Part shown: positions 1 to 6,164 of the stretch, piece after piece
How the letters are laid out: every line of letters begins with the position of its first letter
Numbering within the stretch: position 1 is the first letter of the stretch
Origin: Desulfobacterales bacterium
Lineage (GTDB): Bacteria; Desulfobacterota; Desulfobulbia; Desulfobulbales; Desulfocapsaceae
NCBI GenBank assembly: GCA_013042695.1
Contig: JABDPQ010000468.1
Coordinates: forward strand, 1-11,410
Length of the DNA: 11,410 nucleotides
Reading direction: 5' to 3'
Notes under the pieces: generated by a model
Database searches by the model: none
Told to the model about the DNA's origin: nothing
The model's input: the letters and a program-made list of their open reading frames with translations, nothing else
Position numbers and translations under genes: made by a program

Positions 1-2
1 CA

Positions 3-425
3 ATCATTCCCCTTATTATGATTGTATTCTCTCTCGTGCTCTGGGTGAAAACGTTCGGTTTTCCAACAGAAGATGGCGGGCCGGCACTAGTTCCTCTTCT
101 CTGGATATTCTGGTTGATCTTACTGTCCGTGGCAATACTATTCTTCTGTTTCAGCGGCAGGATTGATAAAGATCCCAAACGGGGCAGAATCTTCTTTCTC
201 GGCCTTGGAGTCGGTCTGGTTGTTGTCTATTATTTCGCCATGGACTATCTGGGCTATTTCATCAGTTCATTTCTGTTTCTTGCCACTGCAATGTATATGC
301 TCTCATACCGAAAACCATTGACTATATTTTTAGTGGGCACGGGGTGGGTACTCTTCTCTTACCTAATATTCTACAAATTACTCTACATCCAACTGCCCCT
401 TGGGTTGATTGAAGATTTTTTATAG
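3..425 (+). CDS. tctB: TctB-family small membrane subunit of a tripartite tricarboxylate transporter (5' end outside window)
   Basis: Small integral membrane subunit of a TTT transporter, which takes up carboxylates across the inner membrane together with the large channel subunit TctA and a periplasmic TctC. The frame is open to the left edge (codons from base 3 read IIPLI before the first Met at 18), and the first hydrophobic stretch looks cut, so the true start probably lies upstream. About four hydrophobic segments are visible: the partial N-terminal one, LLWIFWLILLSVAILFF, FFLGLGVGLVVVYYFA, and a C-terminal pair around residues 80-125. The GGPALVPLLW stretch resembles the GPGxxP region seen before the second helix of TctB proteins. 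The assignment rests mainly on the tctA gene starting 45 bases downstream, because TctB proteins are poorly conserved. Confidence 0.8.
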   Translation: MIPLIMIVFSLVLWVKTFGFPTEDGGPALVPLLWIFWLILLSVAILFFCFSGRIDKDPKRGRIFFLGLGVGLVVVYYFAMDYLGYFISSFLFLATAMYMLSYRKPLTIFLVGTGWVLFSYLIFYKLLYIQLPLGLIEDFL

Positions 426-470
426 AGAAAGAAGACATGATTCTCAACCCAACGGGAGAACGACACGGCA

Positions 471-1985
471 ATGGATCTCATTGAAAGTTTTTCAATAGGT
501 TTCTCTGTAATACTTGGCTGGAAACCGCTCCTGATAATCGTCACGGGAGTTATTTTTGGTATCCTTGCAGGGGCAATGCCGGGTCTTTCACCATCGACGG
601 CGGTGGCTCTGCTGGTCCCCTTCAGCTATACCATGAGCCCTGCCCTGGCACTCATTCTTCTGACCTCGATTTACATCGCTTCCAACTATGGAGGTTCGAT
701 TACCGCGGTACTCATCAACACGCCGGGAACACCGTCGGCTGCCGTTACTGCTATGGACGGCTATCCTTTAACTCAGCAGGGTAAAGCCGGCAAAGGATTG
801 GGCACCGCCCTGGTGGCTTCAACTATCGGAGGCGCAGTCGGGGTTCTGATACTGATCCTCTTTGCCGTACCCCTCGCACGAGTGGCTCTAAAATTCAGCC
901 CGGCCGATTATTTTGCCCTGGCCCTTTTCGGTCTTGCCACGGTTGCCTCGATGAGCCGGGGCAATGTCTTAAAATCCATGGTGGCCATACTCTTCGGACT
1001 TCTCATCAAAACCATAGGAATCGATCCAATATCGGGAGTCTCCCGCTTCACCTTCGGCAACGACATGCTCTATGACGGTTTCACGCTGATTCCTGCTCTT
1101 ATCGGGCTGTTCGCCGTCAGTGTCGTTTTTTCCAAATTCGAGACCTGGACCGGTGTTGGACGGGTAATGGACAAAATAGACAACAAACTCCCGAGTCTGG
1201 AAGAATTTTTAAAAATCAAGTTTACCATCCTACGCTCATCCATTATCGGCACTGTAATCGGTATTTTCCCTGGAGCTGGCGCAACCATTGCCGCCTTTAT
1301 CAGCTATGATATGTCAAAGCGGGCAAGCAAGGAATCTGAGAAATTTGGACACGGTTCTCTTGAAGGTGTAGCTGCTGCGGAAAGTGCCAACTCCAGCTCT
1401 GTCGGAGGCGCCCTGGTGCCGCTTCTCGCCCTCGGTATTCCTGGAAGTGCTACAGATGCCGTGTTGCTTGGGGCCTTTATGCTCCATGATCTGGTGCCCG
1501 GCCCGATGCTTTTCCAAAATAACCCGGAAATCGTCTACGGCATTTTTTCGGCTTTGATCGTTGCCAATATCGTCATGCTGTTTCTCGGATTGTACGGCAA
1601 CAGGCTTTTCATCAAGGTTGTGTCTGTACCCGAATCGATCATGTACCCGCTTATTCTGGCAATCGCCATTATCGGCAGTTTTGCGGTAAACGGCTCAATG
1701 TTCGATGTGGCAGCCTGTATAGGGTTTGGCGTTGTCGGCTGGTTTTTCAAAAGATACGGCTACCCGGTCGCACCGGTGGTGCTTGGCATTGTTCTTGGGA
1801 AGATGGTAGAGGAAAACTTCAGGCGCGCAGTGATGATGGATGGCTACGGGGTCTTTTACCGCGACAAGCTAGCCTTCATTGTCTTGCTTATCGCATTTTT
1901 CTCTTTTGTCTGGCCCCTATACAAGGCATGGCGTCACCACCGTCAAACAGCCGCCGCACCAGGAGAGAATGAGGCGAAGATATGA
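471..1985 (+). CDS. tctA: TctA-family large membrane subunit of a tripartite tricarboxylate transporter
   Basis: This 504-residue protein has the usual length for TctA, the large permease subunit (about 12 helices) of TTT transporters driven by an ion gradient. Family motifs are clear: AGAMPGLSPSTAVALLVPF at about residues 33-51, GGSITAVLINTPGTPSAA at 74-91, the second-half counterpart GIFPGAGATIAAFISYD at 264-280, and the stretch from GSLEGVAAAESANSS into ALGIPGSATDAVLLGA at 295-335. The paired PGxSPST and PGAGATIAAF motifs reflect the internal duplication of the family. The start at 471 fits the family N-terminus; the only ribosome-site candidate is a distant GGGAG at 454-458, so translation may be coupled to tctB. 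The substrate cannot be read from sequence: citrate, other di- or tricarboxylates and aromatic acids are known in the family. Its stop codon overlaps the start of the next gene. Confidence 0.95.
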   Translation: MDLIESFSIGFSVILGWKPLLIIVTGVIFGILAGAMPGLSPSTAVALLVPFSYTMSPALALILLTSIYIASNYGGSITAVLINTPGTPSAAVTAMDGYPLTQQGKAGKGLGTALVASTIGGAVGVLILILFAVPLARVALKFSPADYFALALFGLATVASMSRGNVLKSMVAILFGLLIKTIGIDPISGVSRFTFGNDMLYDGFTLIPALIGLFAVSVVFSKFETWTGVGRVMDKIDNKLPSLEEFLKIKFTILRSSIIGTVIGIFPGAGATIAAFISYDMSKRASKESEKFGHGSLEGVAAAESANSSSVGGALVPLLALGIPGSATDAVLLGAFMLHDLVPGPMLFQNNPEIVYGIFSALIVANIVMLFLGLYGNRLFIKVVSVPESIMYPLILAIAIIGSFAVNGSMFDVAACIGFGVVGWFFKRYGYPVAPVVLGIVLGKMVEENFRRAVMMDGYGVFYRDKLAFIVLLIAFFSFVWPLYKAWRHHRQTAAAPGENEAKI

Positions 1986-2629
1986 AGAAGATACTGAGAG
2001 TCAGAACAGGTATTGAAAAACAGGTCGAACATTTCCTCGATCAAGTCAGCCTTTCAGGCTTAATTTTTCGGCAGGGATGTGAGTATTACCTCTCCGGGAA
2101 AGAAGAGGACTTTGAGCGAAAAATTCAGGAGATTGCCGACTGTGAACATACGGGAGATGATCTCAGGCGATCTATAAACGAACACCTCTACACCAAAACA
2201 CTGATTCCCGAATCAAGGGGCGATGTCATGGAGCTACTGGAAAACATGGACTCGTTGCTTGACCGGTTCAAAGGCACTTTGTGGCGATTCAGAATAGAAT
2301 TGCCCGAAATTTGCGAAGAATTCCATTATGATTTCAGGCAATTAATCAATGCCGCGATTGAGGCCAACGAGGCACTTGTCGAATCTTGCCGGGCGTTTTT
2401 TATCGATATTTCTAAAATTTCTAGTCATCTACATAAAGTTTCATACTGGGAATCAGAAAGCGACAAAATATCTATACGACTACAGGAGTCTATTTTTTCC
2501 AAAAAGGATCTGCGCTTGAGCCATAGAATGCAGCAGCGCGATTTTGCCCACTCCCTTGACAAGATAGCTGACCGAGCTGAAGACATCGCCGACAAGCTTA
2601 ATATTTACGCCATCAAGCGAAGTCTTTAG
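1982..2629 (+). CDS. DUF47 / PhoU-like phosphate transport accessory protein
   Basis: This 215-residue cytoplasmic protein of the DUF47 family (TIGR00153 type) is related to PhoU and normally encoded beside a PiT phosphate permease, whose activity it is thought to modulate. It is almost entirely helical with charged heptad-like stretches. Recognisable blocks are CEHTGDDLRRSINEHLYTKT followed by LIPESRGDVMELLENMD (about residues 54-92), ESESDKISIRLQESIF (about 157-172), and FAHSLDKIADRAEDIADK near the C-terminus. The Glu/Asp-rich ExxxD patterns correspond to metal-cluster sites in PhoU proteins. Its ATG overlaps the tctA stop as ATGA, with GAGG at 1971-1974 as a ribosome site. It is therefore probably co-translated with tctA, an unusual neighbour for this family. 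The PiT gene follows 11 bases later, as expected. Confidence 0.9.
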   Translation: MKKILRVRTGIEKQVEHFLDQVSLSGLIFRQGCEYYLSGKEEDFERKIQEIADCEHTGDDLRRSINEHLYTKTLIPESRGDVMELLENMDSLLDRFKGTLWRFRIELPEICEEFHYDFRQLINAAIEANEALVESCRAFFIDISKISSHLHKVSYWESESDKISIRLQESIFSKKDLRLSHRMQQRDFAHSLDKIADRAEDIADKLNIYAIKRSL

Positions 2630-2632
2630 GGG
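2628..2632 (+). promoter_or_regulatory. Ribosome binding site supporting a TTG start
   Basis: AGGGG overlaps the stop codon of the DUF47 gene and ends 8 bases before the TTG at 2641. No ATG or GTG occurs in that frame between the DUF47 stop and 2641, and the protein motif GWSLGANDASN begins soon after. The site therefore decides the TTG start. Confidence 0.7.
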
Positions 2633-2640
2633 CTCGTCTC

Positions 2641-4098
2641 TTGTTTTCCTTTTTTCTATCAAGCGGGTTCTTTCTCGGCTGGTCCCTCGGCGCTAACGAC
2701 GCCTCAAATGTATTTGGGACTGCTGTTGGCTCAAAGATGATCAGATTTAAAACAGCAGCAATTTACTGCAGCCTGTTTGTCATTCTCGGGGCAGTGATCA
2801 GCGGTGCGGGGGCTTCACATACATTGGGCAAACTGGGGGCAGTCAATGCCCTTGCCGGCGCATTTCTCGTAGCATTTTCAGCCGCTCTCAGCGTCTACCT
2901 GATGACACTGGCCAAATTTCCTGTCTCCACCTCCCAGGCAATAGTCGGAGCGATCATCGGCTGGAACTTATTTTCCGGCTCAGTTACAGATATCAATGCC
3001 CTGACAAAAATAGTTTCGACCTGGATATTCTGCCCTGCACTTTCGGCCTGCTTTGCAATTTGCCTGTATAAAGCAACAACAATTTTCGTCAGTCGATTTA
3101 AGATTCGAATGTTTCGGCTCGATTTAATTACCCGATACTCTCTCTTATCGGCTGGAATATTCGGTTCCTATGCATTGGGGGCAAATAATATTGCCAATGT
3201 CATGGGCGTATTTGTTCCGGTCGCACCCTTTAGTCACATTACACTTCTCGGCGTTACCTTCAGCCCTGCCCAGCAGCTCTTTTTTCTTGGTGGTGTGGCG
3301 ATCGCAGTGGGAGTTTTCACCTACTCAAAACGGGTCATGATGACCGTCGGGACCGGTATTTTCACGCTTACTCCAGTAGCCGCCTCCGTGGTTGTCTGGT
3401 CTCACTCTGCCGTTCTTTTTATCTTTTCTTCACAGGCCCTGGAAGCCTGGCTACAGAGTTATAATCTACCGACGATTCCGCTTGTTCCGGTTTCCAGTTC
3501 ACAGGCCATTGTCGGCGCGGTTATTGGTATCGGACTTTTAAAAGGTGGCAGAGGAATCAGGTGGAGGACCGTTGCCGGTATTACCAGCAGCTGGGTGACC
3601 ACCCCGATCATTGCGGCTTTGGCCTGCTTTATTTCGCTGTTTTTTATGCAAAATGTGTTTCAGCAGAAGACCTATACTCCGGTGGAGTATAATATTACCC
3701 AATCGGCAATGCAGCGATTGATAGATTCTGAACTTCCCCACGCACCTTTTGAACCACTCATGTGGGAGACTTTTCCCAATGGCATGGCATTCAGTAAGGC
3801 CATCCATTCTGCAGCAGAACTCAACAACGAGCAAGCACGATCCATACTCGCCATAGCGGAACTTTTTGAGGTGGAAATTTCACCTGACTTAATTCAGACA
3901 CTTAAGAAAGGTCCTTTTACCAAGGAACAGATAAACATTTTGAGTCAATTGGAAGGTCGAACCTTTCAGCATAAATGGGAGATCAAATCAGCACTTGCTG
4001 AAGAATCGGAAATGTTTAGATATCGGCCGGCAGATAAGCAATGGAATAGCCATTTAGACGATTTTTTTTATCAACTCATAAACCGAATACAAACCTGA
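2641..4098 (+). CDS. PiT-family inorganic phosphate permease with a C-terminal soluble extension
   Basis: This 485-residue member of the PiT family (PF01384) imports phosphate with cations across the inner membrane. Both halves of the family duplication are visible: GWSLGANDASNVFGTAVGS (residues 13-31) matches SYALGANNIANVMG (176-189), and KFPVSTSQAIVGAIIG (92-107) matches LVPVSSSQAIVGAVIG (281-296). The Asp of the first GANDASN and Asn of the second GANNIAN fit the substrate and cation site region. The gene begins with TTG, supported by AGGGG 8 bases upstream. After the last membrane segment, at about residue 338, there is a hydrophilic tail of about 145 residues that I do not recognise and that is not part of the core PiT domain. 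It pairs with the DUF47 gene just upstream. Phosphate is the expected substrate, but sulfate or another anion is possible in this family. Confidence 0.92.
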   Translation: MFSFFLSSGFFLGWSLGANDASNVFGTAVGSKMIRFKTAAIYCSLFVILGAVISGAGASHTLGKLGAVNALAGAFLVAFSAALSVYLMTLAKFPVSTSQAIVGAIIGWNLFSGSVTDINALTKIVSTWIFCPALSACFAICLYKATTIFVSRFKIRMFRLDLITRYSLLSAGIFGSYALGANNIANVMGVFVPVAPFSHITLLGVTFSPAQQLFFLGGVAIAVGVFTYSKRVMMTVGTGIFTLTPVAASVVVWSHSAVLFIFSSQALEAWLQSYNLPTIPLVPVSSSQAIVGAVIGIGLLKGGRGIRWRTVAGITSSWVTTPIIAALACFISLFFMQNVFQQKTYTPVEYNITQSAMQRLIDSELPHAPFEPLMWETFPNGMAFSKAIHSAAELNNEQARSILAIAELFEVEISPDLIQTLKKGPFTKEQINILSQLEGRTFQHKWEIKSALAEESEMFRYRPADKQWNSHLDDFFYQLINRIQT

Positions 4099-4118
4099 GA
4101 CCCACCCGGCGCCCGCAA

Positions 4119-4829
4119 TTATAATAAAGCTGAATATATCATTCTCAGTGCCATAACCGTAAGAAGTATCTTCAAAACTTGACTGAATCGACGGTCACTG
4201 AATTTTTTTCTCAGAAGCGTCCCTAAAAATGACCCCGCCAACGCCCCAATGACCATGCATATCAATAAGGTGGAATAATAGCTGAACTTGAATCCAATGA
4301 TTCCAAAAGCAACGAGCTTTAAACCGTGGCTTAACGACATAAACATGCCGCCGGTGGCAACTATAGAATCCCTATCTGTAATTTCTTTGAGTAACCGGGG
4401 CATTGTCAGTTGGCCCGTCGAGCCAACCAAAATCCCCAGACCTGTTTGTAAAAAACCAAGAACAAACAGGCTGTCAAAGCTGCTTAATACCCTCCCCATG
4501 CGCTCAGACCAAAGTTTCAGAAGTATATAGACCCCAATCAACAACGGAATATAGTCAGTAGTGATGTTGATGACCAGGATACCAAAGAGTGCGGCTCCCA
4601 GGAGTGATCCGGCGCAAAATAGTGGAAATAAACGCCAGACAATCGAATGAAACGAATATACCGCGCGGCTTGTATTGCTCGCCAGTTGAGTAACACCATG
4701 AACGGGAACGACTGCCTCGGCAGGCAGAAAATCCGGCAGAAAGCTGATCAAGATCAGACCTCCCCCAAGCCCGAAGACTGCCGCCGCCGTTGAGGACACC
4801 AGCGAAATAATACCAAGAAATATTTCCAT
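4119..4829 (-). CDS. TauE/SafE-family membrane permease (COG0730)
   Basis: This 236-residue polytopic membrane protein belongs to the TauE/SafE family, whose studied members export or import sulfur-containing or organic anions such as sulfite, sulfoacetate and thiosulfate. The two family repeats are visible: an N-terminal helix with FGLGGGLILISFLPDFL (about residues 19-35) followed by the HGVTQLASNTSRA loop (44-56), and a second copy with GILVGSTGQLTMPRLL (132-147) followed by GGMFMSLSHGLKL (160-172). The length is slightly short of the usual 240-270. The ATG at 4829 gives a complete first helix; no good ribosome site precedes it. The gene converges on the PiT gene with 20 bases between stops and no visible terminator, so the two transcripts may run into each other. 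Substrate unknown. Confidence 0.9.
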   Translation of the reverse strand: MEIFLGIISLVSSTAAAVFGLGGGLILISFLPDFLPAEAVVPVHGVTQLASNTSRAVYSFHSIVWRLFPLFCAGSLLGAALFGILVINITTDYIPLLIGVYILLKLWSERMGRVLSSFDSLFVLGFLQTGLGILVGSTGQLTMPRLLKEITDRDSIVATGGMFMSLSHGLKLVAFGIIGFKFSYYSTLLICMVIGALAGSFLGTLLRKKFSDRRFSQVLKILLTVMALRMIYSALL

Positions 4830-5017
4830 AGAATATTATTTCTATCCCAGCGTCTGTAATGCAATATAGGATACTAATGGCTCATAAGACTCCAACATAG
4901 CATGATCTCGTGCATCGATATAATCATTTCTGAATTTCAAACCTCAAACTGTTCCATAGAAAAAAATGTTATAAATTCATTCTGTTGGGGGTATGATTGC
5001 GTCTCCCCATCACCCAA

Positions 5018-5035
5018 GGTTGACAAATGTCAACC
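5018..5035. promoter_or_regulatory. Perfect palindrome over the -35 box, probable operator
   Basis: GGTTGACA-AA-TGTCAACC is a perfect 8+8 inverted repeat with a two-base centre. The -35 hexamer TTGACA lies inside its left arm, so a bound dimeric regulator would block RNA polymerase. The obvious candidate is the zinc-finger/HTH protein encoded directly downstream, by analogy with MqsA-type autorepressors. The sequence is not the known E. coli MqsA site, so the pairing is inference. Confidence 0.6.
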
Positions 5036-5048
5036 AACTATGTATACT
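5020..5048 (+). promoter_or_regulatory. Sigma-70 type promoter of the three-gene cassette
   Basis: TTGACA at 5020-5025 and TATACT at 5043-5048 are separated by exactly 17 bases. This is a consensus -35 and a -10 with one mismatch. Transcription would begin around 5055, leaving a leader of about 70 bases before the zinc-finger gene at 5127. Confidence 0.8.
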
Positions 5049-5058
5049 ACTTCGTAGT
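5046..5058. repeat. Small inverted repeat spanning the -10 box and start site
   Basis: ACTAC-TTC-GTAGT is a 5+5 inverted repeat with a three-base centre. It begins inside the -10 hexamer and reaches the expected transcription start. It could be a second operator, or a short hairpin at the 5' end of the transcript, but it is short enough to arise by chance. Confidence 0.35.
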
Positions 5059-5126
5059 TCGGAGTGGATCTTGTTAATAATGCTTAGAAAATGACATAGT
5101 CGAGAAATTCAGACATCAAATGAATC

Positions 5127-5648
5127 ATGAACTGCTCGCTCTGCAATGCTGAGACCACCCGCAAGACCGGGGATCATCTTTGTGAAAGCAACATAATAGG
5201 TGATGTTCTCGTGCCCTTGGTTGAGGTGGAAACATGTTCGAGTTGTGGTGCACTGCAGTTATCAACAGAGTCTGAACGCAAGGTTGCCGATTATCTGAAG
5301 ATGCTGGAAAAAAATGCCATAATTAGCCTGCCTGCAGACAATCTGATAAGTGCTGGGCAGGCAGCAGGGATTCTAGGAATATCAAAACAAGCATTCAGCA
5401 AGAATCCAAAAATCAAAAAAGGATTTGTCTATTTCACCTACGTTGGCACAAAAAAAGTTTATTTCAGATCTTCTGTGGAATTATTTAAGAGAAGCGGTGA
5501 TGGAAGATTTCCAATAATACAATGGAGGTCGTCCGTACCTTCAGATCGAATATCGCATCATGCTGCCAACGACGACTTTTGGCAGCAAGTCAGCTGTCAG
5601 ACCGATAAAGCAGATTGCGCTGTATTTACATGGAGCAAATCTTTATAG
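5127..5648 (+). CDS. MqsA/YgiT-type zinc finger protein with helix-turn-helix (antitoxin-like regulator)
   Basis: This 173-residue protein begins with a YgiT/MqsA-type zinc finger: CSLC at residues 3-6 and CSSC at 37-40 would bind one zinc. A putative MerR- or excisionase-like helix-turn-helix follows at about residues 73-92 (ISAGQAAGILGISKQAF), then a short beta region with YFTYVGTKKVYFRSSVELF. This is the layout of DNA-binding MqsA-like antitoxins and their stand-alone relatives. The last 40 or so residues, with C157 and C164, are not recognised. It is the first gene behind a strong promoter that carries a palindrome, so it probably represses its own operon. No MqsR-like or other known toxin gene is adjacent, so 'antitoxin' is only a family label. 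The ATG at 5127 starts right at the first Cys pair; no clear ribosome site is visible, and an out-of-frame ATG lies 7 bases upstream. Confidence 0.8.
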   Translation: MNCSLCNAETTRKTGDHLCESNIIGDVLVPLVEVETCSSCGALQLSTESERKVADYLKMLEKNAIISLPADNLISAGQAAGILGISKQAFSKNPKIKKGFVYFTYVGTKKVYFRSSVELFKRSGDGRFPIIQWRSSVPSDRISHHAANDDFWQQVSCQTDKADCAVFTWSKSL

Positions 5649-5653
5649 GAAAA

Positions 5654-5932
5654 ATGATGGTTAAAGAAGAGAAAAAAAAAGACGAGATTTTAAACATAAA
5701 TACCAGTCTGCCGAATCTTTTCGTTGATGATATCCGTGTATCTACGAGAAATGATAATATCGCGACCATGAATTTTTTCAGTGATACTCCAGAGGGGAAA
5801 TTCGAACAAACCCGAGTAATAACGAAAAAGGAGCGGTTGAAAGTTTTTATTGATGCACTGTGTAAACACACTGACTATTACCCGACACAACCCGTCGAGG
5901 AAAAAGAAGAAGAAAAGAAAAAGAAGAAATAA
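5654..5932 (+). CDS. Small hypothetical protein resembling DUF3467, second gene of the cassette
   Basis: This protein of about 92 residues has a core (about residues 13-75) containing INTSLPNLFVDDIRVSTRND, NFFSDTPEGKFEQTRVITKK and RLKVFIDALCKHTDYYP. The order of a strand with a polar turn, a phenylalanine strand, xTRVITKKE and then a helix ending in Tyr-Tyr recalls the small DUF3467 family, in which a similar helix ends in KYE. This is a weak, by-eye match; a SecB-like fold has also been considered because SecB-like chaperones accompany some MqsA-type antitoxins. Both ends are low complexity: KEEKKKDE near the start, encoded by a run of nine A, and a tail of Glu then Lys. AGGA at 5647-5650 overlaps the stop of the previous gene and serves ATG 5654 or, with better spacing, ATG 5657. 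Longer in-frame starts at 5615 and 5630 would overlap the upstream gene. Confidence 0.7.
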   Translation: MMVKEEKKKDEILNINTSLPNLFVDDIRVSTRNDNIATMNFFSDTPEGKFEQTRVITKKERLKVFIDALCKHTDYYPTQPVEEKEEEKKKKK

Positions 5933-5952
5933 AATTCTCTCTATTTTCTTAG

Positions 5953-5958
5953 AGGAGG
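5953..5958 (+). promoter_or_regulatory. Consensus ribosome binding site for the 66-residue gene
   Basis: AGGAGG lies 5 bases before ATG 5964. It is the best ribosome site in the cassette and fixes this start over the upstream in-frame ATG at 5850, which would overlap the preceding gene. Confidence 0.85.
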
Positions 5959-5963
5959 TACAA

Positions 5964-6164
5964 ATGAATCAAACATCATGGCTTGAACAAACCTTAGATA
6001 AGGAGAAGCAACGCCTCGTTTCGGCTCGTCAGGCCCTCAAGAAGAATCCGACAAGCTATAGTGCCAGAGTAACCCTTCAATCCGCCGAAAATCGGCTGGC
6101 AGATTTGAGACGTCGATTTACAGAAGATAAAACAACCAACACCTTATCATCTCTGAAAGATTAA
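5964..6164 (+). CDS. Small helical hypothetical protein, third gene of the cassette
   Basis: This 66-residue protein (MNQTSWLEQTLDKEK at the start) is not recognised. It is highly charged and looks like two amphipathic helices: residues 4-25, rich in Lys, Arg, Glu and Gln, and 30-53 with a leucine-spaced pattern (ARVTLQSAENRLADLRRRF). The two helices may form a coiled-coil hairpin. It has no signal peptide, membrane segment or cysteines. Its consensus AGGAGG and the 31-base gap from the previous gene show that it is translated as part of the same operon, at what may be the highest rate of the three. A role as a small partner or adaptor of the preceding proteins is only a guess. Confidence 0.75.
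   Translation: MNQTSWLEQTLDKEKQRLVSARQALKKNPTSYSARVTLQSAENRLADLRRRFTEDKTTNTLSSLKD

Noticed and set aside
4080..4130. Bidirectional terminator between the convergent PiT and TauE genes
   Set aside because: The gap contains short GC-rich and AT-rich pieces but no stem followed by a T run in either direction.
4860..4895. Minus-strand promoter for the TauE gene
   Set aside because: TATATT is present on the minus strand at 4863-4868, but no acceptable -35 hexamer occurs 16-18 bases away.
5615..5653. Longer starts at 5615 or 5630 for the second cassette gene
   Set aside because: These lie inside the end of the zinc-finger gene and have no ribosome site, whereas AGGA at 5647-5650 serves the ATGs at 5654 and 5657.
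5127..6164. A classical MqsRA or HigBA toxin-antitoxin pair
   Set aside because: Only the antitoxin-like zinc-finger protein is recognisable. Neither small neighbour has RelE/MqsR-like features that I can see.
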